Part shown: positions 53,880-63,629 of the stretch, one piece after another | Layout: the number at the start of each line of letters is the position of its first letter | How positions within the stretch are numbered: the stretch's first letter is position 1 | Assembly (NCBI RefSeq): GCF_002850745.1 | Contig: NZ_KZ559469.1 | Span: forward strand, 57,985 to 121,984 | DNA from: Nonomuraea indica | Lineage (GTDB): Bacteria; Actinomycetota; Actinomycetes; Streptosporangiales; Streptosporangiaceae | Reading direction: 5' to 3' | Length of the DNA: 64,000 nt | Position numbers and translations under genes: made by a program | The notes under the pieces: generated by a model | What the model saw: the letters and a program-made list of their open reading frames with translations, nothing else | What the model was told of the DNA's origin: nothing | The model's database searches: none

Positions 53880-54941
53880 TCAGGGCTTCGGCGCGTACTG
53901 CTTGGGCAGCTTGAGCCCACGGTCGGCCATGACCTGCCGCAGCTTGTCGGGGTAGTCGGTGATGATGCCGTCCACGCCGTCGTCGATCAGCTTGTTCATC
54001 GTCGGCTCGTCGTCGACCGTCCACGGGATCACCTTGATGCCGAGGTCGTGCGCCTGGTCGACCATGGCCTTGGTGACGTACGGCTGGTAGCCGGGATCGG
54101 TCACCTTGCCGTTCTGCGGGAAGCCGTGCACCGGCGAGAAGGCGTCCGCGCCGAACGACTTGACGGCCCTGAGCGGGTCGCCGCCGAAGTCGTCGATGTC
54201 GATGCCGCCCAGCCACGGCGAGGCGCCCGGCCGGCCGGTCTGCAGGAAGTCGCGGTTGGTGAGCGCGACGAGCGGCAGCCGCGGCTCCACCTCACGCATC
54301 CGCATCAGCGCGCCCCAGTCGAAGCTCTGGATGGTGACCTGGTTCAGCAGCCGGGCCCGGCGGATCTCGGCCGCCGTCACCTGGACGAACTGCTCCCTGG
54401 GCGCGGTCTCGTGCGGCGCGCCGGCCTCCACCTTGGTCTCGACGTTGAGCCGCACCCCGCGCGCCCGGTAGCGGTTGACCAGGTCGAACACCTCGCCCAG
54501 GGTCGCCATCGGCGCGCCGGGGACGGCTCGCTGACCGGGGAACTCCGCCAGCGTCCGGGTGCCGCAGTCCATCGTGCGGACCTGCCGCAGGGTGAGCGTG
54601 TTGATGTACTTGCCGACGTACGGGAACTCCGGGTCACCGGCGACGGCGGGGGCGGTGTCGCGGCACTTGCGGTTGCTGATCCGGCGGTCGTGCGTGACCA
54701 CCGCCTGGCCGTCCTCGGTGATCTGCACGTCCAGTTCCAGCGTGCTGACCCCGAGCTCCAGCGCGTTCGCGAAAGCCGGCAGCGAGCTCTCGACCACGAG
54801 CCCCAGGCCGCCCCGGTGCGCCTGCAGGTCCAGGGTGTTGCGGGAGGCGTCGTGGAACTCGTCGGCGTGGGCGACGGCCGTCGGCAGGGTCAGGGCGGCG
54901 CCCAGAATCGCGGCCGTGGTGGTGATGCGCAGTCTGCTCAT
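53880..54941 (-). CDS. Secreted glycerophosphodiester phosphodiesterase
   Basis: I chose ATG 54941 (MSRLRITTTAAILGAAL) with GGAAGAAG upstream. The 353-residue protein has a signal peptide cleaved after AVAHA. GDPD motifs are AHRGG, SLPAF, STLELDVQITEDGQAVVTHD and GIKVIPWTVDDEPTMNKLID with the closing GIITDYP. It hydrolyses glycerophosphodiesters outside the cell, a source of phosphate or glycerol. Confidence 0.92.
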   Translation of the reverse strand: MSRLRITTTAAILGAALTLPTAVAHADEFHDASRNTLDLQAHRGGLGLVVESSLPAFANALELGVSTLELDVQITEDGQAVVTHDRRISNRKCRDTAPAVAGDPEFPYVGKYINTLTLRQVRTMDCGTRTLAEFPGQRAVPGAPMATLGEVFDLVNRYRARGVRLNVETKVEAGAPHETAPREQFVQVTAAEIRRARLLNQVTIQSFDWGALMRMREVEPRLPLVALTNRDFLQTGRPGASPWLGGIDIDDFGGDPLRAVKSFGADAFSPVHGFPQNGKVTDPGYQPYVTKAMVDQAHDLGIKVIPWTVDDEPTMNKLIDDGVDGIITDYPDKLRQVMADRGLKLPKQYAPKP

Positions 54942-55115
54942 GGTGCTTCTTCCAGTCCGTGGGACTGGTAGGACACACGACGCCCGGGACGGGCGGGCAT
55001 CCACGAGCTGAGCGGAAGGGGAAGGTTGCGTGATCGCCGGTGTCGCGACGAGCCGGCCTGACGGGCGGGCCGACGGGCGGGCCTCCGGCCCGCCCGTCGG
55101 CGCGGCAGGACGAAG

Positions 55116-55829
55116 TCAGCGCGGCAGGACGGCGTTGAAGCGTTCCTGGCGGAGCTGCTCGTAGCGGGTGTCGTCGAGCGGCGGCAGGTCGCCGACCCGC
55201 CAGCTCAGCAGGAGGTCGGCGAGCGCCGGGTTGCGGGCGAGCGCGGGGCCGTGCAGGTAGGTGCCGATGACGTGGCCCGCGTAGCAGCCCTCGAAGCCGT
55301 CGCCGTTGCCCGTGCCGACGACCGTGCGCGACAGCGGCCGGACGCCGGGCCCGAGGCTGGTGACGCCCATGTGGTTCTCGAACCCCGTCAGCGTCGGCAG
55401 GCCGAGCGCGGAGTCGACCTCGGCGACCAGCTCGCCGACGGCTCGGGCCGGGCCCCGGAAGCTGGCGATGTCGAGCAGGCCGATGCCGTCGACCGGCTGC
55501 CCCTCCTCGCCGCCGAACGTGCTGCCCATGATCTGGTAGCCGGCGCACACCGCCAGCATCGCGGCGCCGCGGGCGATGGCGCGGTGCAGGCCGCCGTCCT
55601 TGCGCAGCCGCTGCGCGGCGAGGATCTGCGGGCGGTCCTCGCCCCCGCCGATGAGGTAGATGTCGCCCGAGTCGGGCACCGGGTCGGCCGAGCGCACGTG
55701 GACGATCTCGGCCTCGATGCCGCGCCGCCGGGCCCGCTGCTCCAGGACGAGCGCGTTGCCCTGGTCACCGTACGTGCTGAGCAGGTCGGGGTAGATCCAG
55801 ACGATGCGAAGGACGCTGTCAGACGGCAC
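55116..55829 (-). CDS. gatD: Lipid II isoglutaminyl synthase glutaminase subunit GatD
   Basis: This 237-residue CobB/CobQ-type glutamine amidotransferase supplies ammonia to MurT. The nucleophile is Cys95 (AVCAGYQIMG) and the histidine His193 (GTYLHGPAL), with the oxyanion turn GGGEDRPQI. It overlaps murT by 11 bases, a coupled pair that amidates D-Glu in lipid II. Confidence 0.92.
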   Translation of the reverse strand: MPSDSVLRIVWIYPDLLSTYGDQGNALVLEQRARRRGIEAEIVHVRSADPVPDSGDIYLIGGGEDRPQILAAQRLRKDGGLHRAIARGAAMLAVCAGYQIMGSTFGGEEGQPVDGIGLLDIASFRGPARAVGELVAEVDSALGLPTLTGFENHMGVTSLGPGVRPLSRTVVGTGNGDGFEGCYAGHVIGTYLHGPALARNPALADLLLSWRVGDLPPLDDTRYEQLRQERFNAVLPR

Positions 55830-57048
55830 GACCGAACTCCGATCGGATCTGCTGGAAGGCGGTGTAGTTGGCGATCACGTCGACCCGGCCGGGCGGCTGC
55901 ATGGCCAGCGCCTCGGAGAACGTCTCGCAAAGCACGAACGGCACCTCGGCCACGTCGAGCCGGAGCGCCAGGTCGAGGCGGCGCTCACCGGTGACGAACA
56001 CCGGCCGCCCGCGCAGGATCCGGTAGTCGACGTCCCACAGCCAGGACGTGTCGCGCCCGTCGGGCCCCTGCGCGTTGACCGAGAGGATGACGGGCAGCCG
56101 CGGGTCGGCGACGTCGAACGCCTCCAGCCAGCCCGCGGGGTTCTTCGACAGCAGCAGCCGCGCGTGCCGGCCGTCGCGCTCGACCATGGTGTAACGGCCG
56201 GCGACGGACGTGACCTCGCGCAGCCGGGGCAGCGCCCGCTCCACCGGCAGCCCGAACGCCTCGGCCACGGCCAGCGCCATCACGGCGTTGGACCGGTTGG
56301 CCTGGCCGGGCAGCTGGATGTCGAGCAGCCACCGCTGCCCGCGCGGGTCGATGACGGCCTCGTCGTCGACGATCCACTGCGGCTCGGGCCGGTGGAAGGT
56401 GCACTCGCGGCACGCCCAGTCGGCGTCCTTGCGGTCGAGGGGGCCGCCGCACTCGGGGCAGCACCAGGAGTCCTCTTTCCACCGCTGGCCGCCCGCCACC
56501 CAGGTCACCTTGGCGGCGGTCGAGGCGCCCCAGGTGACGAGCGGGTCGTCGCAGTTGGCGATGACGTGGGTGGGCCTGCCGGACAGCGCCCGCCGCCACT
56601 TCTGGGCGAGCAGCCAGATCTCGGCGGCCCGGTCCATCTGGTCACGGCTGAGGTTCATCAGGCAGACGACGCCCGCGCCGGTGGTGTCGAGCACCTCGGG
56701 CAGGTATTTCTCGTCGACCTCCAGCACGCCGTAGGGGGCGTCCTTGTGCTGGGACAGCGCCGAGACGTGACCGGCCGGCATGTTGGCGCCGAACGCGTTG
56801 GTGGCGACCTCGCCGAGGTCCAGCAGCGCCGAGGTGATGAGCCGCGTCGTGGTCGTCTTGCCGTTGGTGGCGCTGACCAGGGCCAGCTTGCGGTCGTGGG
56901 CCAGCTTGCGCAGCAGGTCGGGCTCCAGCATCAGGCCGACCCGGCCGCCTATCACCGAACCGTCGCCGCGCCCGGTCATCCTGGACAGTGTGGCGGCACT
57001 GCGGCCCAGGGCGCTCGCGAGCTGTGCCCGCAGGGGAAGCTGGGTCAT
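55819..57048 (-). CDS. murT: Lipid II isoglutaminyl synthase subunit MurT
   Basis: I chose ATG 57048 (MTQLPLRAQLASALG). The 409-residue Mur-ligase-like enzyme has the P-loop SATNGKTTTTRL (59-70), a zinc ribbon (Cys196, 197, 200 and Cys213, 216: WCCPEC, WACREC) in the central domain and a C-terminal DUF1727 region (NRSNAVMALAVAEAF). It forms isoglutamine in lipid II using ammonia from GatD. It starts 12 bp after the HerA-like gene on the same strand. Confidence 0.94.
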   Translation of the reverse strand: MTQLPLRAQLASALGRSAATLSRMTGRGDGSVIGGRVGLMLEPDLLRKLAHDRKLALVSATNGKTTTTRLITSALLDLGEVATNAFGANMPAGHVSALSQHKDAPYGVLEVDEKYLPEVLDTTGAGVVCLMNLSRDQMDRAAEIWLLAQKWRRALSGRPTHVIANCDDPLVTWGASTAAKVTWVAGGQRWKEDSWCCPECGGPLDRKDADWACRECTFHRPEPQWIVDDEAVIDPRGQRWLLDIQLPGQANRSNAVMALAVAEAFGLPVERALPRLREVTSVAGRYTMVERDGRHARLLLSKNPAGWLEAFDVADPRLPVILSVNAQGPDGRDTSWLWDVDYRILRGRPVFVTGERRLDLALRLDVAEVPFVLCETFSEALAMQPPGRVDVIANYTAFQQIRSEFGRAV

Positions 57049-57059
57049 GGCAAAGGATC

Positions 57060-60000
57060 CTAGTCGGCCCGGGGCATGCCGACTCCCCCCGCAACGCCCG
57101 AACGTCGCGGACCCGCCTCGGCGAAGGTGATCTCGGGCGCGTCGTCCTCCTCGAACGGCAGCACGAAGCGGCGCGGCCACGACAGCACCCCTTCGAGCCA
57201 GCCCGCGCCCATCGTCTGGCCGACGTGGCGCAGCCTGGCCGACGGGTCGAGCCCGATCGCCACGGTCATGACGTCGCGCTGCACGCTCTCGCTCTCGTCG
57301 TCGCCCAGGATGACCCGCCAGGCCAGCGCCCGGTTGTGCTCGATCTCCATGGACAGCGGGTGGTGCCGCAACGCCTTGGCCCGGTGTCCGAGCAGCTCGC
57401 CCTCGCCGTTCGCGGCCGGGGAGGGCCGGGCCGTCTCCCCCGCCGGCACCGGCTCGGGGGCGTCCGGTCGCGGCGACGGGTCGAACAGGGCGTACTCCAG
57501 GGGCGGCGCCGGGGCGCGCAGGTCGGGCGCCGGCCGGTCGTACGGGAAGAGCCTGTCGACCTCGTGCAGCCAGCGCACCTGCGGGATGACCCACCGCGAG
57601 CCGGGCCGCTCGCCGCCGGTGTCGAGGCGGCCGAGCAGCCGGGTGGCGCACTCGGCGGCCTTCTCGGTGAGCAGCGCGGGGTCGATCCAGCTCCGCAGCG
57701 ACCAGGCGCGCCGCCGTACGGACCGTTCGACGAGGGTGGCGAGCAGGCACTCGCGGCGCCGCGCCGGCAGCTCGGACCAGGCGGCGTCCAGCACGCGGGG
57801 CACGCCGGGCAGCGGACGGTTGGTGACGAACGCGAGCACGACCGTGTCGCACCAGATGCGCAACCACGCCCAGTCGGGGGCGTCGGCCAGCACGTCGGCC
57901 TCGCGCAGCTCGACCAGCGTGCACGCCTGGCCGGTGCGGCACTGGCTGCCGCAGGCGGCCGAGCGGCGGCCGCGGATCGGCGGCGGAGGGCCGTCGGCGG
58001 GCCGTTCGCGTGACTCGCCGAGCGGCACCCGGACCCGCAGCGGCCGGTCCATGCCGTCGGCGAACACCGCCGCGCAGCCCGGCTGGAGCGAGACGACCTG
58101 GCGGGACTGCTCGGGGCTGAGGTTCATGGCAGCGCCGACGAGCTGGCGGTCGTCCTCGGCGGGCAGGCGGTGCACCACCTTCAGCGCGGTGTTCTTCACC
58201 ACGTCGGGGACGAGCTTGGTGGGGATCTGCTCGGCCACGACGATGCCCTCGCCGTACGCCCTGATCTCGGCGAGCATGCCGGCCAGCAGCTCGACGGCGT
58301 GGGTGGCGGCCCGGCCGGCGCCGCGGTCGCGCAGCAGCCGGTGCGCCTCCTCGATGACGATGACGTGCCGCAGGTCGGGCGACTTCTCCGTGCGGGCCCG
58401 CATCCGCAGGTGCTCCACGATCCGGATGATCAGCGTGCCCATGAGGAACGCCTTGTCCTCGTCGTTGGCCACGTCCTCGATGGCGAGGACGACGTTGCGC
58501 TCCAGCAGGCCGCCGATGTCGGCGGGGTGGCCGCCTTCGAAGAAGCGCCCGGCCGAGCCGACCCGCAGCGAGCGCAGCCGCAGCGAGATGAACCCCTCGA
58601 CGTCCGCCTGCACCTCCCGGCCGTAGCCGATCTCCTTGATGACGTCCATCGCGTGCTGCTGGAGCTGTTCCAGGGTCGGCACGCTGGGCGGCACCTTGGA
58701 GCCGGGCACGGCGCCGCCGGTGACGACGTCCCAGCCGGTGGCCTCGTAGACCCGCTGCAGCGACAGCGACATGATCTGCGGGAACGGCTCCTCGGCGTCG
58801 AAAGCGGCCATGAACAGCGCCCTGACCATGTCGATGTGCGCCTGCACGGGGTAGCCCGGCTCGGGTTCCAGCGGGTTGATGCTGAACGGCACGCCGCCGG
58901 GCGCCGACGGGTTGATCACGGTCACCGGCCCGTACGCCTCGACGCGGCCGGCCATGGCGGCGTACTCCGACTTGGCGGGCTCGATGGCGAGCCACGGGAT
59001 GCGGGCGCGGCTGAGCTGTTCGAGCAGGTGCCGGACGGTCTGCGACTTGCCCGAGCCGGTGGCGCCGGTGACGAACGCGTGCCGGTTGAGCGTGGCCAGC
59101 GGCACCCGGAACGAGCCGACGGCCCGGTCCTGCCCGTCGAGGATCTCGCCCAGGTCCAGCTCGCCGTCGTCGGCCTCGGAGGTCACGTCGAAGAAGCCCG
59201 CGTCCAGCACCCGCAGGCCCGGCACCTCGCGGCGCGGCAGGCCGGCCAGTGCCGCGAGCGCGCCGGCGGTGGCGGCGAACGGCGCGGCGGCGCCGTCGGC
59301 CGGGTCCTGCATGGTGATGGCGAGCGCCTCGGCGAGCGGGTAGACCGTGCCCTGGGCGCTGCGCAGCCGGTAGGGGTGGTGGCTCATCTCGACCGAGCCG
59401 ACGAGCACGGGCGCGATCTGCCGCAGCTCGTCGGCGGTCGCGCCGCCGGCCAGCACCCGCACGTTCCACAGGCCCGCCTCGCGGAAGGCGTCGAGCTCCT
59501 GCATGCGCCGCTCGGCCCGTTCGGCGTCGAAGCGGGAGCGCTCGGAGGCGTCGCCGTACTGCCGCAGCACGTTGAGCTGGGTGCGCAGGTGGGCCACCTC
59601 GGCGTCGAGCAGGTCGGTCGGCTCGGCCACCACCAGCCACGCGAACGGCCGCGACATCAGCGTGATCAGCGTCGACTCGAACAGCGTGGGCCGCTTCAGC
59701 TCGTCCGGGTCGAACTCCCGGCGCCCGCCGAGCGGCGGCGCCTGGCGGCCGGGACACGGCGTCCACACCAGGTCGGCCAGGTCGGCGAGATACTCCTCGC
59801 CCAGTTGCACGCCCCGCGCGCCGCCGGGGAAGAGCAACGGCTGCGGTCCGGCCGGGACGCCGAGCGCGCCGGTCGCCCGGCGCGGCTGCCGCAGCGGCGA
59901 CAGCGGCCCCGCGTTCGTGATCAGCTCAAGGGGCGCGCCCGAGCCGCGCGACAGCCAGCCGATGGCGAACGGCCGGTCCCGCTGGGCGGCGGACAGCACG

Positions 60001-60107
60001 GCGGGCAGCACGGTGACGAAGTCCCACTCCGCCGACGAGCTTCGCGAGGGCGCCGCGATGGACTGGATCCGGTACCAGGGCCCACTCAGCGAGACACTCG
60101 GCTGCAT
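57060..60107 (-). CDS. HerA/VirD4-like P-loop ATPase
   Basis: This 1015-residue protein starts at ATG 60107 after GGGGGGATGAA. The ATPase core has Walker A TGATGSGKSQT (Lys354), INPLEPEPGYPVQAHIDMVR, and Walker B VIVIEEAHRLL (Glu586-587), then LVPDVVKNTALKVVHRL. The N-terminal about 330 residues look like an uncharacterised adaptor; a Cys cluster (CGSQCRTGQAC, about 718-729) follows the motor, then a long C-terminal part. HerA-type motors translocate DNA or protein. The next gene downstream is murT; upstream is a membrane protein with coupling-ATPase features. Confidence 0.85.
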   Translation of the reverse strand: MQPSVSLSGPWYRIQSIAAPSRSSSAEWDFVTVLPAVLSAAQRDRPFAIGWLSRGSGAPLELITNAGPLSPLRQPRRATGALGVPAGPQPLLFPGGARGVQLGEEYLADLADLVWTPCPGRQAPPLGGRREFDPDELKRPTLFESTLITLMSRPFAWLVVAEPTDLLDAEVAHLRTQLNVLRQYGDASERSRFDAERAERRMQELDAFREAGLWNVRVLAGGATADELRQIAPVLVGSVEMSHHPYRLRSAQGTVYPLAEALAITMQDPADGAAAPFAATAGALAALAGLPRREVPGLRVLDAGFFDVTSEADDGELDLGEILDGQDRAVGSFRVPLATLNRHAFVTGATGSGKSQTVRHLLEQLSRARIPWLAIEPAKSEYAAMAGRVEAYGPVTVINPSAPGGVPFSINPLEPEPGYPVQAHIDMVRALFMAAFDAEEPFPQIMSLSLQRVYEATGWDVVTGGAVPGSKVPPSVPTLEQLQQHAMDVIKEIGYGREVQADVEGFISLRLRSLRVGSAGRFFEGGHPADIGGLLERNVVLAIEDVANDEDKAFLMGTLIIRIVEHLRMRARTEKSPDLRHVIVIEEAHRLLRDRGAGRAATHAVELLAGMLAEIRAYGEGIVVAEQIPTKLVPDVVKNTALKVVHRLPAEDDRQLVGAAMNLSPEQSRQVVSLQPGCAAVFADGMDRPLRVRVPLGESRERPADGPPPPIRGRRSAACGSQCRTGQACTLVELREADVLADAPDWAWLRIWCDTVVLAFVTNRPLPGVPRVLDAAWSELPARRRECLLATLVERSVRRRAWSLRSWIDPALLTEKAAECATRLLGRLDTGGERPGSRWVIPQVRWLHEVDRLFPYDRPAPDLRAPAPPLEYALFDPSPRPDAPEPVPAGETARPSPAANGEGELLGHRAKALRHHPLSMEIEHNRALAWRVILGDDESESVQRDVMTVAIGLDPSARLRHVGQTMGAGWLEGVLSWPRRFVLPFEEDDAPEITFAEAGPRRSGVAGGVGMPRAD

Positions 60108-60212
60108 TTCATCCCCCCACAGACGGTTCTTTAGTAAAGTCCGCCGACCGTCAGCCCGTCACCTTGACATTGACCATGTCATTACCTGCCCTTGCGGTAC
60201 TCGGGAGCGGTC

Positions 60213-62153
60213 TCACGCCCGGTTCCTGCGCCAGTCCAGGCGCGGCGGCGGCGGGCCGAGGTTGGGCGGGGGCTCCTCGCCGCCCTCGCGCGCCTGCTCC
60301 GGGTCGAGGGACAGCACGGCCTCGCGCACGTCGTCCAGCTCGCCGAGGGTCGTCTTGGGGAAGGTGAGGATGGCCGGGTTGGCGTCGGCCAGGCGCACCC
60401 GGCGGCCCTGCGCGGTCGCGTCGGTGACGATGACGGAGGTGGTGGGGAGCTGCTGGAGCTGGTGCGGCTCGACGAGGAACTCCCGGGAGCGCTGCAGCAC
60501 CCGCTCCTTCTCGCCGATCTTGTCGGCGGTCCTGCCCCACTCGGTCGACTCGGTGATGTCCTCGGCCAGGTCGGTGGCGCCCTCGCCGGCCCCCTCCGCC
60601 TTGCCGTCCACCTGGGCGATGGTGGAGGTGTAGGCGCCGTCGAGGCCGGTGAGGGAGTCGCTGATCGTCTCGGTGAGCTGGGCCAGCTCCAGGCGGTGCT
60701 CGGTGCCGACGTGCTCGCTGGCGACCCTGGCGTCCTCGGCGTTGCCGAGCCGCATGAACGCCACCGCGGCGTGCCCCCTGCCGAGCCGTTCGCGGACGGT
60801 CGGGGTGAGCGACCGGTAGGTGAGCACGAGCCCCGTACGGGAGGTCTCGCAGGCGTCCATGAGCCGGTCGAGCACGTCGCCGCGGAGCTTGTCGGCGCCC
60901 GCCACGATGATCGTGTGGTACCAGGGCCGGTCGGAGGCGGGCGACTGGCGCAGGATGTGGGTGAGCGCGGTCGCCACGTACGTGCCGAGCACCCGGTTGC
61001 CGAACACGCCGGCCTGCCGGTCCATGCTCACCACCCGCAGCCGCGCGGGCGGCAGGCGGACGGCCTGCGAGCCGAGCGTCTCCAGCTTGCGCAGCTGCGA
61101 CTCCAGCGCCCAGGCCCGCTCGATGACGACCCGGTCGCTCACCCCCCGCCCGAACAGGGTGCCGATGCGCTCCAGCTGGGTGGCGGTGATGAGGCCGTCC
61201 TTGAGGTCGTCGCGGGGGTCGCCGACCTGGGCGAGCGCCCGCAGCGCGGCGGTGACCTGGCTGATCGTGGCGTTCTCGCCGAGCACCTCCAGCACCCGTT
61301 CGAGGATCGCGTTGTCGAAGCTCAGGTCGCGGGTGGAGCGGTGCTCCTCGCTGACGCTGACCACGTGGGCGAGCACGTCGGCGAACGCCTCGGGCTTGAG
61401 CGTGGCGCCCAGGTCGAGCCGGGGCAGATCGGTCGGCAGCACCCACACGAGCGGGTCGTCGCCGCCCCTGCGGGCCAGCTCGACGAGGTCCTTGGCGATG
61501 GCGCCCTCGGACAGGTCGAGCACGGTCAGGTGACCGCCGCTGTAGAGGCGGGTCGCGCCGATCAGCGTGACGAGCGCCGACCAGCCGGGCAGCGTGCCGC
61601 CCGCCACGTCGATGCGGTCCACGTCGTCGGGCACGGCGACGGCGTACCAGGTGAGCTGGCGGTCGTGGCGGTCCTTGACCTCCTGCCACTCGCGGTAGCG
61701 CTGGGCGTGCTCCTCCTGGGCGCGGAACAGCTCCCTGTCGCGTTCCTGCCGCCGCCGGTCGGCGCGGGCCTGCTGCTCCTGGATGCGGTAGCGGACCGCC
61801 CGGTCGCCCTGGACCAGCGCGTAGCTGCAGATGAGCGCGACGCCGCCGGTGGCCACCATGCCGAGCAGGGCGAAGGACCAGTCGAGGTAGCCGGCGGCGG
61901 CGGGCACGAGGAGCAGCACGGTCAGCAGCAGCATGAACCGCCGGAAGATCCGCATGGGCCGGTTGAGCAGGTCCTGCTGCAGGCGCTCGCGGCGCACGAG
62001 GTCGGGGTCGGGGCCCGCGGGGGTGGGCGCCTCCTCCGCCGGGGAGGGGCGTTTGGGCGGGGGACCGGGATCGGGGTGCAGCAGGATGTACTGCCAGCCC
62101 AGGTAGATGCGGTCCGCCTGGAGCTGCGCATGCTCGGGATGCACGTCCACCAC
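60213..62153 (-). CDS. Membrane protein with P-loop-less coupling-ATPase-like domain
   Basis: This 646-residue protein has two transmembrane helices (about 72-90 and 93-114), a coiled coil (about 118-165) and a C-terminal part resembling T4SS coupling ATPases: TIIVAGADKLRGDVLDRLMD (a Walker B-like strand), then SLTPTVRERLG and GNAEDARVASEHVGTEH. I find no Walker A motif, so it may be an inactive partner. The GTG at 62153 has GGAGGGTCAC upstream. It lies 105 bp before the HerA-like gene on the same strand. Confidence 0.7.
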   Translation of the reverse strand: MVDVHPEHAQLQADRIYLGWQYILLHPDPGPPPKRPSPAEEAPTPAGPDPDLVRRERLQQDLLNRPMRIFRRFMLLLTVLLLVPAAAGYLDWSFALLGMVATGGVALICSYALVQGDRAVRYRIQEQQARADRRRQERDRELFRAQEEHAQRYREWQEVKDRHDRQLTWYAVAVPDDVDRIDVAGGTLPGWSALVTLIGATRLYSGGHLTVLDLSEGAIAKDLVELARRGGDDPLVWVLPTDLPRLDLGATLKPEAFADVLAHVVSVSEEHRSTRDLSFDNAILERVLEVLGENATISQVTAALRALAQVGDPRDDLKDGLITATQLERIGTLFGRGVSDRVVIERAWALESQLRKLETLGSQAVRLPPARLRVVSMDRQAGVFGNRVLGTYVATALTHILRQSPASDRPWYHTIIVAGADKLRGDVLDRLMDACETSRTGLVLTYRSLTPTVRERLGRGHAAVAFMRLGNAEDARVASEHVGTEHRLELAQLTETISDSLTGLDGAYTSTIAQVDGKAEGAGEGATDLAEDITESTEWGRTADKIGEKERVLQRSREFLVEPHQLQQLPTTSVIVTDATAQGRRVRLADANPAILTFPKTTLGELDDVREAVLSLDPEQAREGGEEPPPNLGPPPPRLDWRRNRA

Positions 62154-62183
62154 GTGACCCTCCGGCCGCGATATGTCGTTAGT

Positions 62184-62237
62184 AGTAGGGGCTCGAATCC
62201 TCCGCTTCGTGACAGCGTAAGAGCTACGCGCCCTACT
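62184..62237. other. Structured intergenic element, AGTAGGG/CCCTACT stem
   Basis: Between divergent genes, AGTAGGG (62184-62190) pairs perfectly with CCCTACT (62231-62237). Inside are GCTC/GAGC and CGCT/AGCG stems and a TTCGA loop in the minus-strand sense. It recalls a tRNA elbow but is only 54 nt, so a tRNA call is not supported. It may be a leader of the minus-strand gene. Confidence 0.4.
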
Positions 62238-62321
62238 GCGGCAGGGTTCTCGGCAATTACACCAGCCCGACGGGAGTTTTGCGGCGGATGGTGCGGCTGT
62301 GAGCCGTTACCATCCATACCC

Positions 62322-62981
62322 ATGACCGAACCCTCCGGCGGCAGCGACAGGACCGGGCGCCCGGTGCTGGTGCCCGTCGCGGGTCTGGTGGCGGTCACGG
62401 CCCTCGGGATCACCGCCCTGCTGGGCGGGCTGAACGAGGCTCCGGACGAGCCGCCCGTCCTGGGCAAGGGCGCGGTGCTCGACCAGGGCCGCTACGCGAC
62501 GCGCTTCGTGGGGTCGCGCGTGCGCGACGTGCCGGCCGACTCACCGTTCGGCGAGGAGCGGCGGTTCGTGGAGCTGGTCTTCGAGGTGACCAACAAGAGC
62601 GACGAGACCGCGCCGGTCGGGGTGCCGCCGGCCAAGCCCGAGAAGGCGGCCTTCGGCGAGACCTTCGCCAGCTCGCTGGTGAAGATCTCGCCCGCCTTCC
62701 CGGCGGACGCCGGGCCGTTCGTCTTCGCCGTCGCCAAGGGGGGCGAGACCCGCCAGCTCCATCCGGGGGTCAAGAGCACGGTCATCGTCCGCTACCGGCT
62801 CCAGGACGGCGACGAACCGCCGGAGAGCGTCACCCTCGACGTGGCCGGCTTCGCCTACGAGCCGGGTTTCAACGACCCCACCGAACGCTGGCAGAAGGTC
62901 ACCGAGGACACCGACGGCAGGTTGACCCCCGAGGTCAAGGCGCGGGTGACGCTGCCCGTCGAGGCGGGTGAGCCGGCATGA
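62322..62981 (+). CDS. Membrane-anchored DUF4352-like protein
   Basis: This 219-residue protein has a short cytosolic start, one transmembrane helix (VLVPVAGLVAVTALGITALL, about 14-35) and an exported beta-sandwich with FVELVFEVTNKSDETAPVGV and VIVRYRLQDGDEPPESVTLD, as in DUF4352/immunoprotective-extracellular-like domains. It overlaps the next gene by four bases. It is divergent from the HerA/coupling-like pair, so it may be the external part of the same system. Confidence 0.7.
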   Translation: MTEPSGGSDRTGRPVLVPVAGLVAVTALGITALLGGLNEAPDEPPVLGKGAVLDQGRYATRFVGSRVRDVPADSPFGEERRFVELVFEVTNKSDETAPVGVPPAKPEKAAFGETFASSLVKISPAFPADAGPFVFAVAKGGETRQLHPGVKSTVIVRYRLQDGDEPPESVTLDVAGFAYEPGFNDPTERWQKVTEDTDGRLTPEVKARVTLPVEAGEPA

Positions 62982-63622
62982 CGGTCACCCGCGAACCACC
63001 CGCGCGGGCAGCGGGCGACCGGCATGGCCGCCGGTCCGGGCGCGGCGGTGCGGCGGTGCTCAACACCGTGCTGGGCCTGCTGCTCGTGGGCGGCGCCGTC
63101 GGGCTGCAGTCGCTCGGGCTGTCCGAGAACGACGCCTCCGCGCCGCTGACGTACGTGGGCGGCAAGGGCCAGGAAGTGGACGCGCGGCGCTTCACCGTCC
63201 GGCTCGACTCGGTCGGCGCGGCGAAGGCCGTCCGGGTCAGCAGGACCGAGACCGTCGAGACGGACCAGGTGTTCCTGATCGTCCGGGCGTCGGCCAAGTC
63301 GAGCCTGCGGCCCTACCATCTGGCCCAGCCGGTGCTGCTGGACGCCGAAGGCCGCCGGTTCGCCGCCACGGACCGGGTGGACTCCGCCAAGACGCTGGCC
63401 GACAAGTGGGTCCAGCCCGACATCTGGGTCAGCGGGCCGTTCTTCTTCGAGGTCCCCGCCTCGGCGCTGCCGGACGCCAAGGTCGTCTTCGCGCTGCCCG
63501 GGTCGGCGATGCCGGTCGAGCCGTACGCGCCGGAGGCCGAGATCGACCTGGGGCTGGACGAGCAGGCCGCCCGCAGGCTCGCCGCCTCGCCGCAGGACGT
63601 CTACTCCCTCGTGGAGAAGTGA
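62978..63622 (+). CDS. Membrane-anchored beta-domain protein
   Basis: This 214-residue protein starts in an ATGA overlap. It has a basic N-terminus, one transmembrane helix (about 28-45, VLNTVLGLLLVGGAVGLQSL) and a beta-rich outer domain (VDARRFTVRLDSVGAAKAV, QVFLIVRASAKSSLRPYHL, VSGPFFFEVPASALPDAKVV). It resembles the previous protein in plan and may form a complex with it. Function unknown. Confidence 0.7.
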   Translation: MTVTREPPARAAGDRHGRRSGRGGAAVLNTVLGLLLVGGAVGLQSLGLSENDASAPLTYVGGKGQEVDARRFTVRLDSVGAAKAVRVSRTETVETDQVFLIVRASAKSSLRPYHLAQPVLLDAEGRRFAATDRVDSAKTLADKWVQPDIWVSGPFFFEVPASALPDAKVVFALPGSAMPVEPYAPEAEIDLGLDEQAARRLAASPQDVYSLVEK

Positions 63623-63629
63623 TCGGACG

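Noticed and set aside
62184..62237. Possible truncated tRNA
   Set aside because: Only 54 nt, no full D or anticodon arm, and the T-arm pairs poorly; kept only as a structured element.
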